Notes under the pieces: generated by a model
What the model was told of the DNA's origin: nothing
Database searches by the model: none
Seen by the model: only the letters and a program-made list of their open reading frames with translations
Made by a program: the position numbers and the translations under genes
In this document: positions 1 to 12,393 of the stretch, piece by piece
How the letters are laid out: the number at the start of each line of letters is the position of its first letter
Position numbering within the stretch: position 1 is the first letter of the stretch
DNA from: Phallusia mammillata
Taxonomy: Eukaryota > Chordata > Ascidiacea > Phlebobranchia > Ascidiidae
DNA length: 64,000 nucleotides
Direction of reading: 5' to 3'
Assembly (NCBI GenBank): GCA_003260075.1
Contig: QLIY01000067.1
Coordinates: forward strand, 186,001 to 250,000

Positions 1-364
1 AAGCGAAATGAACATGATTTCACTCCTATTTAAAAATCAGCAGACATTCATAGCCCACATTTTCGTACCATTGACTTCGCATCTCTGTCAATAATTTATT
101 CAATCAAACCTTTTTTCTGAAAAAAGAATGCGTCTTCAGCAGTTCTTGATATTTATTCATATTTTATGGCATTTTTAGTACCATGACACAAGCATTTGTA
201 CGGCACTGATTAAAAAGCGTAAGAATGCTTGCATTTCTGCTACTAAGCTCTTAATTAACGATAAAGATTTCCTTTAAAAACGTGTAACGAGTCGGCCAGC
301 GTCTGCCTGTGGTAAAGACTCCTTGCACTTCCAACGCAATTAAACCACGCAGTTTATTTTTTAG
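1..364. other. Non-coding flank before first visible villin exon
   Basis: AT-rich sequence with no ORF, repeat or splice-bounded exon that I can support. It should be intron of the villin gene, because the first visible exon opens with an acceptor (ttttttag) in mid-domain. The exon carrying the start codon must lie upstream of the window. Confidence 0.5.
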
Positions 365-3300
365 GGAGAAGCCTTGATTCGTTTACCAGAAGTCTGCTTT
401 GGTACCTTCTATGATGAAAATGGCTACATACTGCTAAAGGTAAGTTACTGGACACTAAATTGTGAAGAATAACCTATGCTATTGTGTATGTTCGTTGCTT
501 TTTATCTACATTTGTTGCTCATATATTTACCGCTTGTTTTATTACAAAAATCACCTCAAACTATGTATATTAACCATCACCTATAATTGCGCGTGTCAAC
601 TTAAATCTAGTTTTATTTTTTATTTAGTTAAATCAATTATTGTTCAACATGGCAATGGTGTCAAAACAAAAACTCAAAAAATACGGGAAACCATGTTTGT
701 TGACATCGTTACGGTTGAATACACACGATTGGATTGTGATGTCACAGTTGTTGTAGAATACAAATGGCTTCCTACTTTTCATGTTTGTTTTTTTTAGCTA
801 AGAAACTTTAGTTTTTCTTTTCAAACAGACCCGCGAATTTGGCAGAAGGACCAAATATTCTCTTCACTACTGGATTGGTGACAATGCGGATAAATCGAAT
901 AAAGGTCAGTAAATTCTGAGTTTAATAAAATAAATGTTTATGTTCAGATAAGGCAACAGTGTAAAAAGCGTTTACGGTTACGGTATTGAAATTTTAAGAT
1001 TACAAGTCTTTAAATGTTTTGTACACCAATTTGTCTCGGCAACTAGTGAACGTTTTCAGTAATAGTGTTAGTTTTGACATTCTAATCTGGAATACTTCCA
1101 ATGTTACAAAATACTGAAAGCATAGTTAATTTTTTTTTAACAGGCAACACGGCTAAGCTATGCAAGCAGATGTATTATTATCTCGAAAAGCCTTGCACGC
1201 AATACAGAGAAGCACAAGGAACGGAAAGTAACGAGTTTCTTAAATACTTCAAACATGGAATTGTGTAAGTGAAAAAAAAAACAGATTTAAACGATTGTTG
1301 TTTAGAATTACAAGAAACTGCTATTGTTACTTTTAAAAGTAAATACAAATCGACGTATTGAGTAGCGGAAATGTATGGCATATTTGCGCGAAATTATTAA
1401 ACGTCCATAGGATGTTACATCAGTGCTTTGCAAATATTTTTTAGCTTTAAACAAAAACGCCCTTTACTACAAAATATGATTTTTTTACAGGGAGTAGTTT
1501 TTTGCGACGTCATCTTTGTTTGACGTCATAGTTGGTAGTTTTTGTTTTTTTCAAAATGGACAAATACAAATTTTCTGCTTGTTCTCAGGGGTTACAATGA
1601 CAAAAAAAAGAATAACCACTGATCTAGTTCTTTACCTACATACGTACAAAAAAAAGTTAGCATGACAACGTCAATTTTAAGATACATGAAAGGCGCCGTC
1701 CCTGAAACCGATGAAATTTACGAAGCATTGCCTCATTTTGACGTGAAGCGATTATTTCTGGTGACCAATCAGCTTCCAGCACGTGCTCTTCAAGTCGAGT
1801 TTAAGTGGGAAAGTTTCAACAATTATGGAGTGATGCTGGTTGATATTGGAAATGTAATCATTGTATGGAAAGGCAGCAAATGTACAATACAAAATGCTAC
1901 TAAGGTACATGAAAATATGTTTATGTGTTGGTCAAATTAATATCCTGGTTTAAGGGACTGAAAAATGATGATATTTGGTTTTAAACGTTTTAACAATGGC
2001 CTTTACCATCGTCAGTGCTTACAAATAGCACAAAGTTAATAGTTAAAATGAACATAAATTTAATACTGGGATCAGCCCTGAAGCATCGATGTAGACCAGC
2101 GATCACGGCACACTCGTATATAAATTATAGTACGCCAGGCCAATTGCAGGCGTTATGCCGACCAGCCGGTCACCAAGCATTCCCACATGTGGCAAATTCT
2201 GACAAACTGAACTACACAGGCTCAGTGGAGAAAGTTGAATCACAAGCACCGTTGTCTGTCTCGTATACTGCACGTGTCAGCTTCGTAGTAGGAGCTCACC
2301 AGTTCGATCATTATTCAGTTACGATGAACGTATATTTAATACTAGGACCAGCCCTAAGCGTCTTTGACCATCCTTATAGTAATAAACAACTTTTTCGTGC
2401 ACATTCAGGCCCGTTTAATTGCCAACCACATCAAGACGTCAGAACGAGAGGGTTTGTCGCATATTCACACCATGCAAGCTTTCAAAGATGAGCACGACGT
2501 TGAAATACTGCAGGTAATATGTGCTTGCTAATATTCTGCAAAATATATTTGGTTTAGACCAGGTGTTGTTTTCCTACCGAGATTTTTCGTTACGTTTTGT
2601 TATCGTAGTTAAATTTAAATCTTATTACCAAGTCACGGAGACACCAACTATTCAAGCCCAAACGAATCCAGTTTTAACAGGTTATTTCTCAATGAGTGGA
2701 AATTGTTGTTATTTTCGTTTTAGTCGCTTCTTGGACCAAAACCTGAATCGATTCCTGCAGATAAGTCGAGTGTTGAGGTTGAGAAGAAGTGTGCGGAGGA
2801 GGAAAGGCTTCTTACAATCTTTAAGTAAGTTTATGTGTGAAAGATTCGACTTTAAAAGTAGGTCAAAGCGTTCACTGGGTTATTTCTTTTTCACAAAACG
2901 GGGATAAAAAATGCATAAAAATATTTGTAACAAAATAAAACGCAAAGTTTGGATAGAGATTATATAATTATAAACCATCTTTTACTTCGAAAACTCAAGT
3001 TAAGTTAAAGGAGAAACATTCAAATTGACAAAACGGTCAACGGAACAAGCCAACTTGAAAGCATCAGTCCCTTTATTTGAGCCGAAACCGACTCGAAACT
3101 AACGAAGGTGGAACTCCAGACTCATGACTTGATGACTTGATGTTTTAATAAATTTGAATCCACAAAATATACGTACAACAGACCAAGACACACCCTGTTG
3201 AAAAAATGCGAAATTATCTCCCGAAAGCAGCAAAACTGATCGAGCTTGATTTTTTTATTAAGCCGTATTGTTTTGTTTGCAGAGTTAAAGCGAGTCAGAA

Positions 3301-6300
3301 TAAGGAAATGGAACTTTACGAGGAAAGTTATTCAAGTCTTAACAAAAGGTGTTTGCTCAAAGATGTGAGTAACTTTACTCAAAGTAATATTTAATTGATG
3401 TTATCTTTTTATTTCCTGCCTGATTTTCATAACTTTCTAATGTCGTGTTATCACTAAATTATAATGCGCCTTCTCAGAAGAAAATGTATAGGCGTTAAAC
3501 AGTAGGGCTAATTATATTACCCAGTGGTCGGTAACCGCCGGCCCGCGAGGAGTTCGTTACCGGGCCGTAAAGTTTTCAGTTTAAATGCTTTGAAACATTT
3601 TTCCCGTGCACCCCGGGGATGATAAACTAATTTAGACGTTTTAATTGCTAAATATTTGTAGTTTTTTTAATGCCGGTCCGCGATAACATTTCAGTTTCAA
3701 AAACGGCCTGTATCAAACAATATAAGTTGAGTTAAACGTATTTTGCGTTTTGAAGAAAACTCAAACCTCGTCTATTTGGGTTGAGTTAAGTCGACTTGGT
3801 ATCAAACCAAACTCAAAACGTCATGATTTGAGTTAAGTACATTTGGCTTTTTAGGAGTGTTATCTGTTTGATGTTCCAAGCAGCTGCAAAATTTTTGTCT
3901 GGAAAGGTTTAGACGTCGATCCTGCTATCAAAGCTGTAATGTGGAAAGTTATAATAGTAAGTTACGGTTTGGTATGCCACAAATATATAAAAAATATTTC
4001 AGTTACGAAAATGGTATATAGCTTCAAAGAATATATTTTTTTAACTTTTACAATTGACAACTCAGCCTTTTGATTTAAGTATTGATTGATGCTTTCTGTT
4101 TTATAGGCTCAGTCAAAAACCTTTTTAACAATAAAATCCTTAAAAAACAGCGTTCATTGTACATAACTTTTTTGCATCATATAAGAACCATTAAGTTGCC
4201 AGAAAGATGCGTATTATTTGGTACCCTGAAACAACTAACAGTTAACATGAAAAACTAAACTGTTTCAACCACTGTAATTGTGTATTTAGAATTACATGGA
4301 TCAAACCGAGCGTTCGTTACACACACAAGTTCAAGTAATAGATGACGGATGTGAAACTGACGAGTTTATTGATTTGTTTGATGAATGGGAAAAAGAAGGT
4401 GAGGCTAAAAAATATAAAAAAACGATTTTTAACAGGAGCACATAACGATTTTTCAAAAGTCATTCCTGTTCGTTATGCCACAAATATAGATAAACTATAA
4501 ACAAGTAAACACCATTCAAGATGAGTCGTTCCATCGATTTTTTATTGCTCGAGATCGAGTTTAAAACCATTCACTGAAGAAAAAGAGTTTTGAAAAGGTT
4601 AAAAATTACACATTCCAACAGAAACAACACGTTAAGTCATATCTTTTACCGATTTCGTCTGTTGTTTGAAATTTTAACCATTTATTATTTGTCCAAACAA
4701 ACTGATTAAATACAAAGATTTAAACACCCAATTAAAACTAATTGATTTTTTCAAACTTTGCAATCCAGATATAACAGAGGATCGTAAGTTTTCGATCTTT
4801 AATCCAACTGCTAAGAAACCGGCGACATTTGGTAAAGGCGAATTAAATGTAAGTTTTGTCTTCAAAAGTCAGTATGGGGCAATATAACATTACAGTATAG
4901 TTTAAAATTATTTAAAGTTTATTTATTTCATTTAATATTTTTTCTATCCGGGTGTATTCGATTGGCTTAATTTTAATTTTTTGTTTGTTAGTTACTTGCC
5001 AATTTCCTTTCAGGTATATTTGATTGACAATAGAGGGGGGGGGGCTTTCATTTGATATTTTTTCTATCCGGGTGTATTCGATTGGCTTATTTTTAAGTTT
5101 TTGTTGGTTAGTTACTTGCCAATTTCCTTTCAGGTATATTTGATTGACAATAGAAATCTTATACCGATCAGTCCATCCGATCAGGGCAAGTTTTATAGTC
5201 TCGATTGTTACATCGTGAAATTTACGTTTGTGGAAAACGGAAAAGAAAGGAAAGTTACATATTACTGGGAGGTACATGTCTTATGCTATGTACAAAAGCA
5301 ATTAATTTTTAACTGGTATTTATCAAGAAAAAAGTATATAGTATCGTCAATCCAATCTTTAGTTTTATCATTAAAATAAAACTTGTTTTGTATTAGTTGA
5401 CCCCTAAAGAGCTTTTTAGTTAATTTCTGTGTCTTCTTTAAAGTTTTGTGGCTTAAAAACATCTTTTTACAAATAAAAACGACGTTGAAAGAATATAATC
5501 AGACTTAAACAAATGCTGTTTCGCGAAAACGCTTAAACAAAGCGTTTTAAACACACAAACGTTTTCGAATTCTGGTAAAATAACGCAAATTAGAATTGAA
5601 ATTGAGAAGATTGATATTCTGCACATTGCAAATAAACTGTTTTAATATTTTTTCGTTCTACTTTTTATTTTATTTTGATCCAGGGTCGCAGATCTTTAGA
5701 GGAACCGAGTGATGAAACAAATTCAAGTTCGTCATCCTCAAATCGTCACAAACACGTGACTCTGATGCGACTCGAGGGCACCACCGAGTGTCGAGTCGAG
5801 TTGGGGAAAGAACCTTCCCATTTTATTGCCTTGTTCGGTGGAAAGTTTATTATTATGAAGGCAAGTTCTCAAAAAACTTACAATTTTGTTAAGATTTACA
5901 ATTTTGTATCTTTTTATGTGTATAAAAAGCAAGATTGACGTGTAAAAAATGAACGCATCAAGATTTTGACGTAAAGGCGCATAAATTAGCGCAAGGTTTT
6001 TGGTTCTAATCCTTAAAAAGCGTCGTTATGGTTGTGTCTTGCTGATAAGGTAATGAATAATAAACTTAAAGAACATAATATGAGATCTGTAAGGCTTAAA
6101 GAGATATATTTTAATCTACACTTCTACTATTGTGAAAATAGAGTTGTAATAAAACTAGAGCTGTAAAACAAAGTAATGCACACCAAAGCAGGAGCCTACC
6201 TAAACTTTACACACCGCTCCAGTAAAAAACCTTCTATGTGACATAGCTCCCATATAGTAATTACACAAGTAACATTTTTACGTTTTAATTTATTTTACGA

Positions 6301-8285
6301 TTTGCGTTTTTAGGGCAACGACCCGTTATCCTCTCAAAAGAAACCATTGCCTCCCACCAACACTGGCAAAGTTCCGGGCGTTTTCCTTTACATTGTGAAG
6401 GGAACAAACGAACTCAACACAAAGGTCATCCAAGTTCCCTGCAGGTAAATCTGAAATATCGATTTTTTTTTCAGCCAAAATCTCGAAAATTATTTTTGCA
6501 TTTGAAAATCTTAACGCCAAAAAAGGATCAGGTGTGGAAAAATGTTTAATCAAAAAAGTAAAAAAAAATTATCATTTTTAAACCTTTTTGTGAAACCAAT
6601 AGAATTAAAATGTAAATCGAAAAGACAAAGTTACTTTACAGTGAAGAAAATCAATTTTTGTCGCATGTTGAAATTCAATAGTAAAGATGCTATATATGTT
6701 TTAGGGCTTCGTCATTAAATTGCAACTATCCGTTCATCTGCTCAACACCAAGTTCTGTCTACTTGTGGTTTGGCAAAGGTTGTATCGGTGATCAACGAAG
6801 CATGGCACACATGATGGCTGATCTTATGCTCACAAACAAGTACGTTTCAGCTTTAACTTATAATCATGTGTCACACCTCTTACAATTAAGAATTGCAAAA
6901 ATGTACAGTTTTAACTTGAAATTTTTGTTAAACGCACAGTGCTGATTAAAAACTGCAAGTTAAACTATAACTTACCTTTTTGTCAAGTCAATAGGAATTA
7001 AGTCATATAGTACGCCAAACTCAAAGCGTCATACCGAATCAGCCGGTCACCAAGCATTATCATATAGCAAAGGTTATAAAAATCTAGCATGTGGTGGGAT
7101 TCGAACCTTCGGACAGTAGTTTTTTCGTGACTTGCGCTCTACCGACTGAGCTACACTCTACACAGGCTCAGAGGTGATTCCGCCGAAAAACGCGTTACTG
7201 TCGTGGTTTGGAAGCCCATCGCAGGCTAGATTTTTTAGCCCATGCTGTAATTTATATATGAGTGTGTCGTGATCGCTGGTCTGCATAGACGCTTCAGGGC
7301 TGATCCAAGTTGTGAATTTGTGTTCATCGTAGTAGTTGAGTCAAGTCAATAGGAGACAGAGTGAGCCAGAGTTTCTTATCAACTTAATTCCAGTTGTACC
7401 TTTGCAAACAATGCGTTGCTCATTACTATTTGTTGCTACTTGTGATTTTTACAGAAACCTGGTTGTGTTTGAAGAAGGTAGTGAATCATCAAGATTCTTC
7501 ACCGCTTTGGGTGGAAAGAAACCTTATCTCAACCTAGTAATGCCAAAGGTCGGTAGTGTTTCAATCAAAAATTGTTGTTGTTAATATGCGATCCCTCAAT
7601 CATTGACAACATTGTACAACTAAGTTTTTGGACCTGCGATCGAACTCGACAATAACTGTTATCGATTTGAACCAAAATATTTTCTTAAAGATTGTTTAAA
7701 TTCAAATTTATAGAGCTCTTCTGGCGGGGGGGGGGATACAGTTTTAACTTGAAATTTTTGTTAAACGCACAGTGCTGATTACTGCAAGTTAAACTATAAC
7801 TTACCTTTTTGTCAAGTCAATAGGAATTAAGTCATATAGTACGCCAAACTCAAAGCGTCATACCGAATCAGCCGGTCACCAAGCATTATCATATAGCAAA
7901 GGTTATAAAAATCTAGCATGTGGTGGGATTCGAACCTTCGACAGTAGTTTTTTCGTGACTTGCGCTCTACCAACTGAGCTATAACACACTACACAGGCTC
8001 AGAGGTGATTCCGCCGAAAAACGCGTTACTGTCGTGGGTTGGAAGCCCATCGCAGGCTCGATTTTTTAGCCCATGCTGTGATTTATATATGAGTGTGTCG
8101 TGATCGCTGCTCTGCATAGACGCTTCAGGGCTGATTCAAGTTGTTTCAGGCTGATTCAAGAATTTGTGTTCATCGTAGTAGTTGAGTCAAGTCACTAGGA
8201 GCCAGAGTGAGCCAGAGTTTCTTATCAACTTAATTCCAGTTGTATCTTTGCAAACAATGCTGTGCTCATTACTATTTGTGGCTAC

Positions 8286-8383
<98 letters not shown>

Positions 8384-9645
8384 ATCTCAATCTCGTAATG
8401 CCGAAGGTCGGTAGTGTTTTAATCAAAAATTGTTGTTGTTAATATGCGCCCTCAATCATTGACATCATTGTACAACTAAATTTTTGGACCTGCGGTCGGA
8501 CTCGATTTTAACCAAAGTATTTTCTTAAAGATTGTTTAAATTCAAATTTATAGAGCTCTTCTGGCAATTGTATTTTTGTACCAACGTTTTGACGTTCTAT
8601 ACAGGTTTCCTTTATCAGGGGTAAATGACACTGAATACGCGTATAGTGCAGTGCACGATAAACAAAGGAAAAAAGAATTGAACGCAAGCACGTCACAGCA
8701 ACGCAACGAAAACTTAAGCTGTATAAATGAGCTCCATACGTTTGATAAAATATACCTGGCAGCAACAACTTATATATTGTTTAAATTCATTTTTAACGTT
8801 TGTTTGTAATTTGACGGAAATTTAGTTACACTTTGTAAAGCCAAACAGTTTAGATCAGGGGTGCCCAACCTTTTTTGACTCGAGATCGACTTTTGAGGTA
8901 GTTCAATTCTCGAGATCTACCATTCCAATACAAATTAGCAAAGACATAGCGAGCACCAGAACAAAGTAACAATTACTACTGCAACTATTACTTTTGTAAC
9001 GCCTACTTATAAACTCATTAACATATCCTTATGATTAATTCACCCAACAAAGTCATCTATGTACAGCAACNGGAAAAAAAGAATTGAACGCAAGCACGTC
9101 ATAGCAACGGAACGAAACTTAAGCTGTATAAATAAGCTCCATACGTTTGATAATATGCCTGGCAGCAACAGCTTTCATATTGTTTAAATTCATTTTTAAC
9201 GTTTGTTTGGAATTTAACGGAAATTTAGTTACACTTTGTAAAGCCAAACAGTTTAGATCAACAATTAAACTTGGTGGAACCACCACTGGTACACCGTGAT
9301 AAACATCTGCTGTTAGTTTAACTTCCCCCCCCCCTGCAACCCTCGCGATCGACTTGAGATCAGTCCGAGATCGACCACCCTGGTTTAGATCAACACTCAA
9401 ACTTGGTGGAACCACCTCTGGTACACCGTGATAAACATCTGCTGTTAGTTTAACTCCTTGATTTGTTGTCTAGGATCCAGAAACTACCCGCTACATCAAA
9501 ACTTACCAATGTGGCGTTGATAGAAGGGGAGAGTTTGTGTTCAGTGAAGCGTACGATTTGGTTCAGAAAGATTTGGATCCAAATTCAGTTATTCTGATCG
9601 ACACCCATGACGAGGTAAAAGTCAACGAAACTTTTAAGCTATTTT

Positions 9646-9711
<66 letters not shown>

Positions 9712-12393
9712 AGTACTTGGTACCGAGCATCGTTGGTTTTGATGCTCGGTGCAAGGTTGAGCAGTTGCACAAACTGACCGAGTATTAAGTTGGCATATTC
9801 ATGCCCTGCTAACATAACTAGTGTTCGGAAGGGTATCCAAGAACAAAAATAACTTTTTAATGCCTCGGATGGTAGAAAAACGCGTACTTTTAGGACCTGT
9901 ACAGCTTAATACATCGCACGTGACGTAAGGGCCCTTGGAAAGCTACATAACTTGTGAAGCACTACAGGACACAATGTCAAACACTAAAAAATCGGTTGCT
10001 TACTAATGGTGACTTCACTATTGACAACAGTTCCACAAATGATGGAGTTATTTCCCCCCCCCCAGCATCGTTGGTTTTGATGCTCGGTGCAAGGTTGAGC
10101 AGTTGTACAAACTGACCAAGCATTTAGTTGGCATAATCATGCCCTGCTAACATAACTAGTGTTCGAAAGGGTATCCAAGAACAAAAATAACTTTTTAATA
10201 CCTCGGATGGTAGCAAAACGCGTACTTTTAGGACCTGTACAGCTTAATACACCGCACGTGACGTAAGGGTCCCTGGAAAGCTACAAAACTAGTGAAGCCC
10301 TTCAGGACACAATGTCAAACACTAAAAAATCGGTTGCTAATGGTGACTTCACTATTGACAACAGTTCCACAGATGATGGAGTTATTGTTACGTAATTTGC
10401 CAAACCTTAGTTAGACTACGTTGCCTTGGAGTGACAGCTTGGATTTGGCTTTATCGGAGGCATAACCGCCCACCCCCCCCCCTTTCAAAATATGCCATTA
10501 TCCTTATAAAAGCGTCTTAAAGAGTACGTCGAAACATTGTTTATTCACAATAAAAAATGCTGGAATTAAGAGCGCCCCCCCCCCAATAATGCCTGGCGCC
10601 CATTGGCATTTTATATAATGAAACAATTCTAGTTTAACGTCATTATTTGAAATTCTTTTTTAAATTACCAAATAAATCGTTGTTTTTCAAAATATGCCAT
10701 TATCCTTATAAAAGCGTCTTAAAGAGTACGTCAAAACATTGTTTATTTACAATAAAAAATGCTGGAATTAAGACCAATACGCGTTTATACATTATGCCTT
10801 GCAGCAACAGTTAATTTAATCGTTGACTTTGTACCCCTTAAAATAAAAAAAATGGTCTATACGCAAATAAACTTAAATATATTTGCAGATTCTGATGTGG
10901 CTTGGGACACACGTTGAAACTCACGTCGCAGTTCAATGCTTTCAAATGGCTTTTGCGTACCTGAAAACTACCAAGGACAGATCTGACATGAAAACTGCCG
11001 TGGCTGTCGTGAAACAAGATCATGAACCTGAAATGTTCACCCGGCTCTTCCCCTCATGGGATCCATCGCTAACTGTAATACATATATAACCAATATGCAG
11101 CAGTTTTATCTAAGTTTTTAACCAGATCTTAACATAGGTTTAAAGAATTTGTAAAAGATTTTTGTACTAAATTTAATGCATGTTCTACAACTATAAGTTT
11201 TTCTCAAATTATCTGGTTTTCAGCACGACGTTTATGGCTCCATAAAAGACACAATATATGAGATATCATTATTTTGAAAGTTGATTTGTGCCTAAATTAA
11301 AACGATCAATTTTTGAAATAGAATTTTTTTATGGTTTTCTAATTGTTAATGTGCACTTAATTCATCTCTAGTAAATCTACCGTTTTATTGTAACCACTGT
11401 TTTTGTTGTTGCTTGACACCAAAAAGCATTAATCCCCTCAAAAAATGTGTACTGTCGTAGTTGATTTAGTTATCTCAATTTTTTCCGTCATTCAAAATTT
11501 ATAATTTTTAGATGGACGACAGTGAAAACCGAGTCACAGCTGAATCAGTGAAACGATTGCTTGTAAACAGATACGGACTTCCAACATTTACACGGGAAGA
11601 ATTAAGTGAAGGTTGTCCTGATGGAGTTGACCCAGCTAAAAAAGAGGTTACTTTGAACTATCTTGGTGCAGTGCTAGCAAACGATTATATTTATTTTTGT
11701 TTTAAGGCACATTAATATGTCCGCTATCTTTGGGGAACCTAATTATGTGATCTTTGTGTGACGCTATAGTTGCGATTTTTAATTAAAAAAGTGGAAAATG
11801 GGACCAATCAGGTTCTTAGGGGTAACATTCACCCCCCCCCCCATCTTTGGGGAACCTAATTATGTGATCTTTGTGTGACGCTATAGTTGCAATTTTTAAT
11901 TAAAAAAGTGGAAAATGGGACCAGTCAGGTTCTTAGGGGTAACATTCATAAAAAGATTAAAAACCACTGGTCTATGATGGGATTCAAACCATCATTAGAA
12001 CCCGATCTTATTCGATTTAGTTTAAAAGAAAGGGCTTTGTGTAACTTGGGGATCAATTTAGAACTTTTATTGCTGTGAAAATGCATAAAAAAATAACAAC
12101 CCATATCTTAAAAATGCCAATCTGTAAGTCAATGCAGTAATGGCAAAACGAGGAAAATCTCTTAAATGATTCAAACTGCTTAATTTTTGTAAAATACTAG
12201 TATTGGTCTGAAGTAGACGTTGCTGTTTCAAATGCATTAATATTTCCAATACAACGCACAAAGACTTGCTTTTTGGCAGAAATATTTGAATGAACAAGAA
12301 TTTCTCGCTGTTTTCCGGATGACCCGAGAAGACTTTGCCAAGAAATCTGAATGGACAAGAACTGACCTCAAGAAAAAACACAAGCTATTCTAG
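365..12393 (+). CDS. Villin/advillin-like actin-binding protein (5' partial, 19 exons)
   Basis: Exons: 365-439, 829-904, 1144-1264, 1661-1904, 2409-2513, 2724-2824, 3283-3364, 3855-3956, 4290-4398, 4718-4848, 5134-5271, 5684-5860, 6314-6444, 6705-6839, 7455-7548, 9474-9614, 10889-11074, 11512-11646, 12280-12393. Phases agree throughout, giving 798 residues to the stop; human villin is 827, so only the first ~30 are missing. Six gelsolin-like repeats (landmarks: HYWIGD in G1, VDIGNVIIVWKG in G2, IFVWKG in G3, SVYLWFGKGCIGDQR in G5) are followed by a linker and a C-terminal headpiece. The family caps, severs and bundles F-actin under calcium and PIP2 control in the cytoplasm, typically in microvilli. 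The exon at 1661 has a weak purine-rich acceptor. The exon at 4718-4848 is poorly conserved and less sure. The intron after 5860 uses a GC donor. Villin versus advillin cannot be decided here. Confidence 0.93.
2050..2330 (-). repeat. SINE fragment in villin intron
   Basis: Shares tagtacgccaggccaattg, ccagccggtcaccaagcatt and the gtagaccagcgatcacg word with the SINE copies at 7000 and 42150. The tRNA-like head is largely lost. The 158-aa ORF across it is chance. Confidence 0.6.
3522..3715. mobile_element. Possible hAT-like MITE in villin intron
   Basis: cagtggtcggtaaccgccgg is a typical hAT-type 5' end, and tgccggtccgcgataac further on is partly inverse to it. A clear 3' end and target duplication could not be placed. 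Confidence 0.4.
4926..5155 (+). repeat. Back-step at G-run 5035-5044 in villin
   Basis: 4926-5034 recurs at 5046-5154 with three or four substitutions. Both include the acceptor and first codons of exon 5134-5271; only the second copy continues into the exon. Confidence 0.85.
5861..5862 (+). other. Non-canonical GC 5' splice site in the villin gene
   Basis: The exon 5684-5860 ends ...IIMK (AAG) and is followed by gcaagt rather than gt. AAG|gcaagt is the usual consensus for GC-AG introns. Continuing in phase at 6314 restores the gelsolin-domain alignment, and no GT donor nearby does so. Confidence 0.8.
6902..8562 (+). repeat. Back-step in villin intron with 10- and 95-base G-runs
   Basis: 6902-7725 recurs at 7736-8562 apart from a ~82-base stretch covering the start of exon 7455-7548, which is replaced by the 95-base G-run 8288-8382. 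The run length is close to the missing length, which suggests the homopolymer was inserted as a sized gap. Confidence 0.85.
6985..7335 (-). repeat. tRNA-derived SINE, minus strand
   Basis: On the minus strand the head reads tgtagctcagtcggtagagc (A-box) then ggttcgaatcccaccacatg (B-box), at about 7087-7155. A ~200-base unrelated body follows, including the palindromic gcctgcgatgggcttcc. Too long and mismatched in the stems to be a working tRNA. Allelic copy at 7820-8190. Confidence 0.85.
8856..9382. mobile_element. hAT-like MITE split by an N and an inserted empty-site allele
   Basis: 5' piece 8856-9070 (caggggtgcccaacctttt...) follows gtttagat (8848-8855). The 3' piece 9335-9382 ends in caccctg before gtttagat (9383-9390). 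Between them, 9072-9324 is a second copy of the flanks in which gtttagat occurs once with no element. Same MITE family as 20447/22219. Confidence 0.9.
9071..9071. other. Single N: contig junction, homopolymer strand switches G to C
   Basis: All homopolymer fillers to the left are G, all to the right (to 43456) are C. The sequence after the N restarts at material matching 8668 onward. Another N with the reverse switch (C to G) is at 43457; a third, without a switch, is at 32280. Confidence 0.8.
9720..10400 (+). repeat. Back-steps in villin intron at C-runs 9648-9710 and 10054-10063
   Basis: 9724-10053 recurs at 10064-10380 (catcgttggttttgatgctc...) with scattered changes. A further short overlap, 10483-10574 against 10685-10775, flanks the C-runs 10473-10482 and 10575-10584. 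All intronic. Confidence 0.8.
11725..11950 (+). repeat. Back-step across C-run 11832-11842
   Basis: 11727-11831 recurs at 11842-11948 (atctttggggaacctaatta...) with two or three substitutions, in the last villin intron. Confidence 0.85.
12280..12393 (+). CDS. Terminal exon: villin headpiece
   Basis: This exon is too short and too frame-shifted against neighbouring ORFs to stand out, but reads KYLNEQEFLAVF...DLKKKHKLF-stop after the acceptor ttttggcag. It joins in phase to the previous exon, which ends GVDPAKKE, recreating the junction typical of headpieces (GVDPxxKExxL). The three core phenylalanines, the tryptophan, both lysines of the LKK motif and the C-terminal Leu-Phe are present. The lysine that follows the tryptophan in vertebrate villin is Thr here. 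Confidence 0.9.
   Translation, partial: KYLNEQEFLAVFRMTREDFAKKSEWTRTDLKKKHKLF

Noticed and set aside
2015..2491. A 158-aa plus-strand ORF
   Set aside because: It spans a SINE fragment and the out-of-frame villin exon 2409-2513; no family resemblance.
7087..7155. tRNA genes at 7087-7155, 12718-12792 and 42402-42480
   Set aside because: A and B boxes are good but the stems pair poorly and each head continues into the same SINE body.
8182..8442. ORFs encoding long poly-glycine or poly-proline (also 9537-9788, 40085-40363, 42032-42372)
   Set aside because: Created by reading through G/C filler runs; the flanking residues are shadows of villin or ARM-FN3 exons, or SINE sequence.
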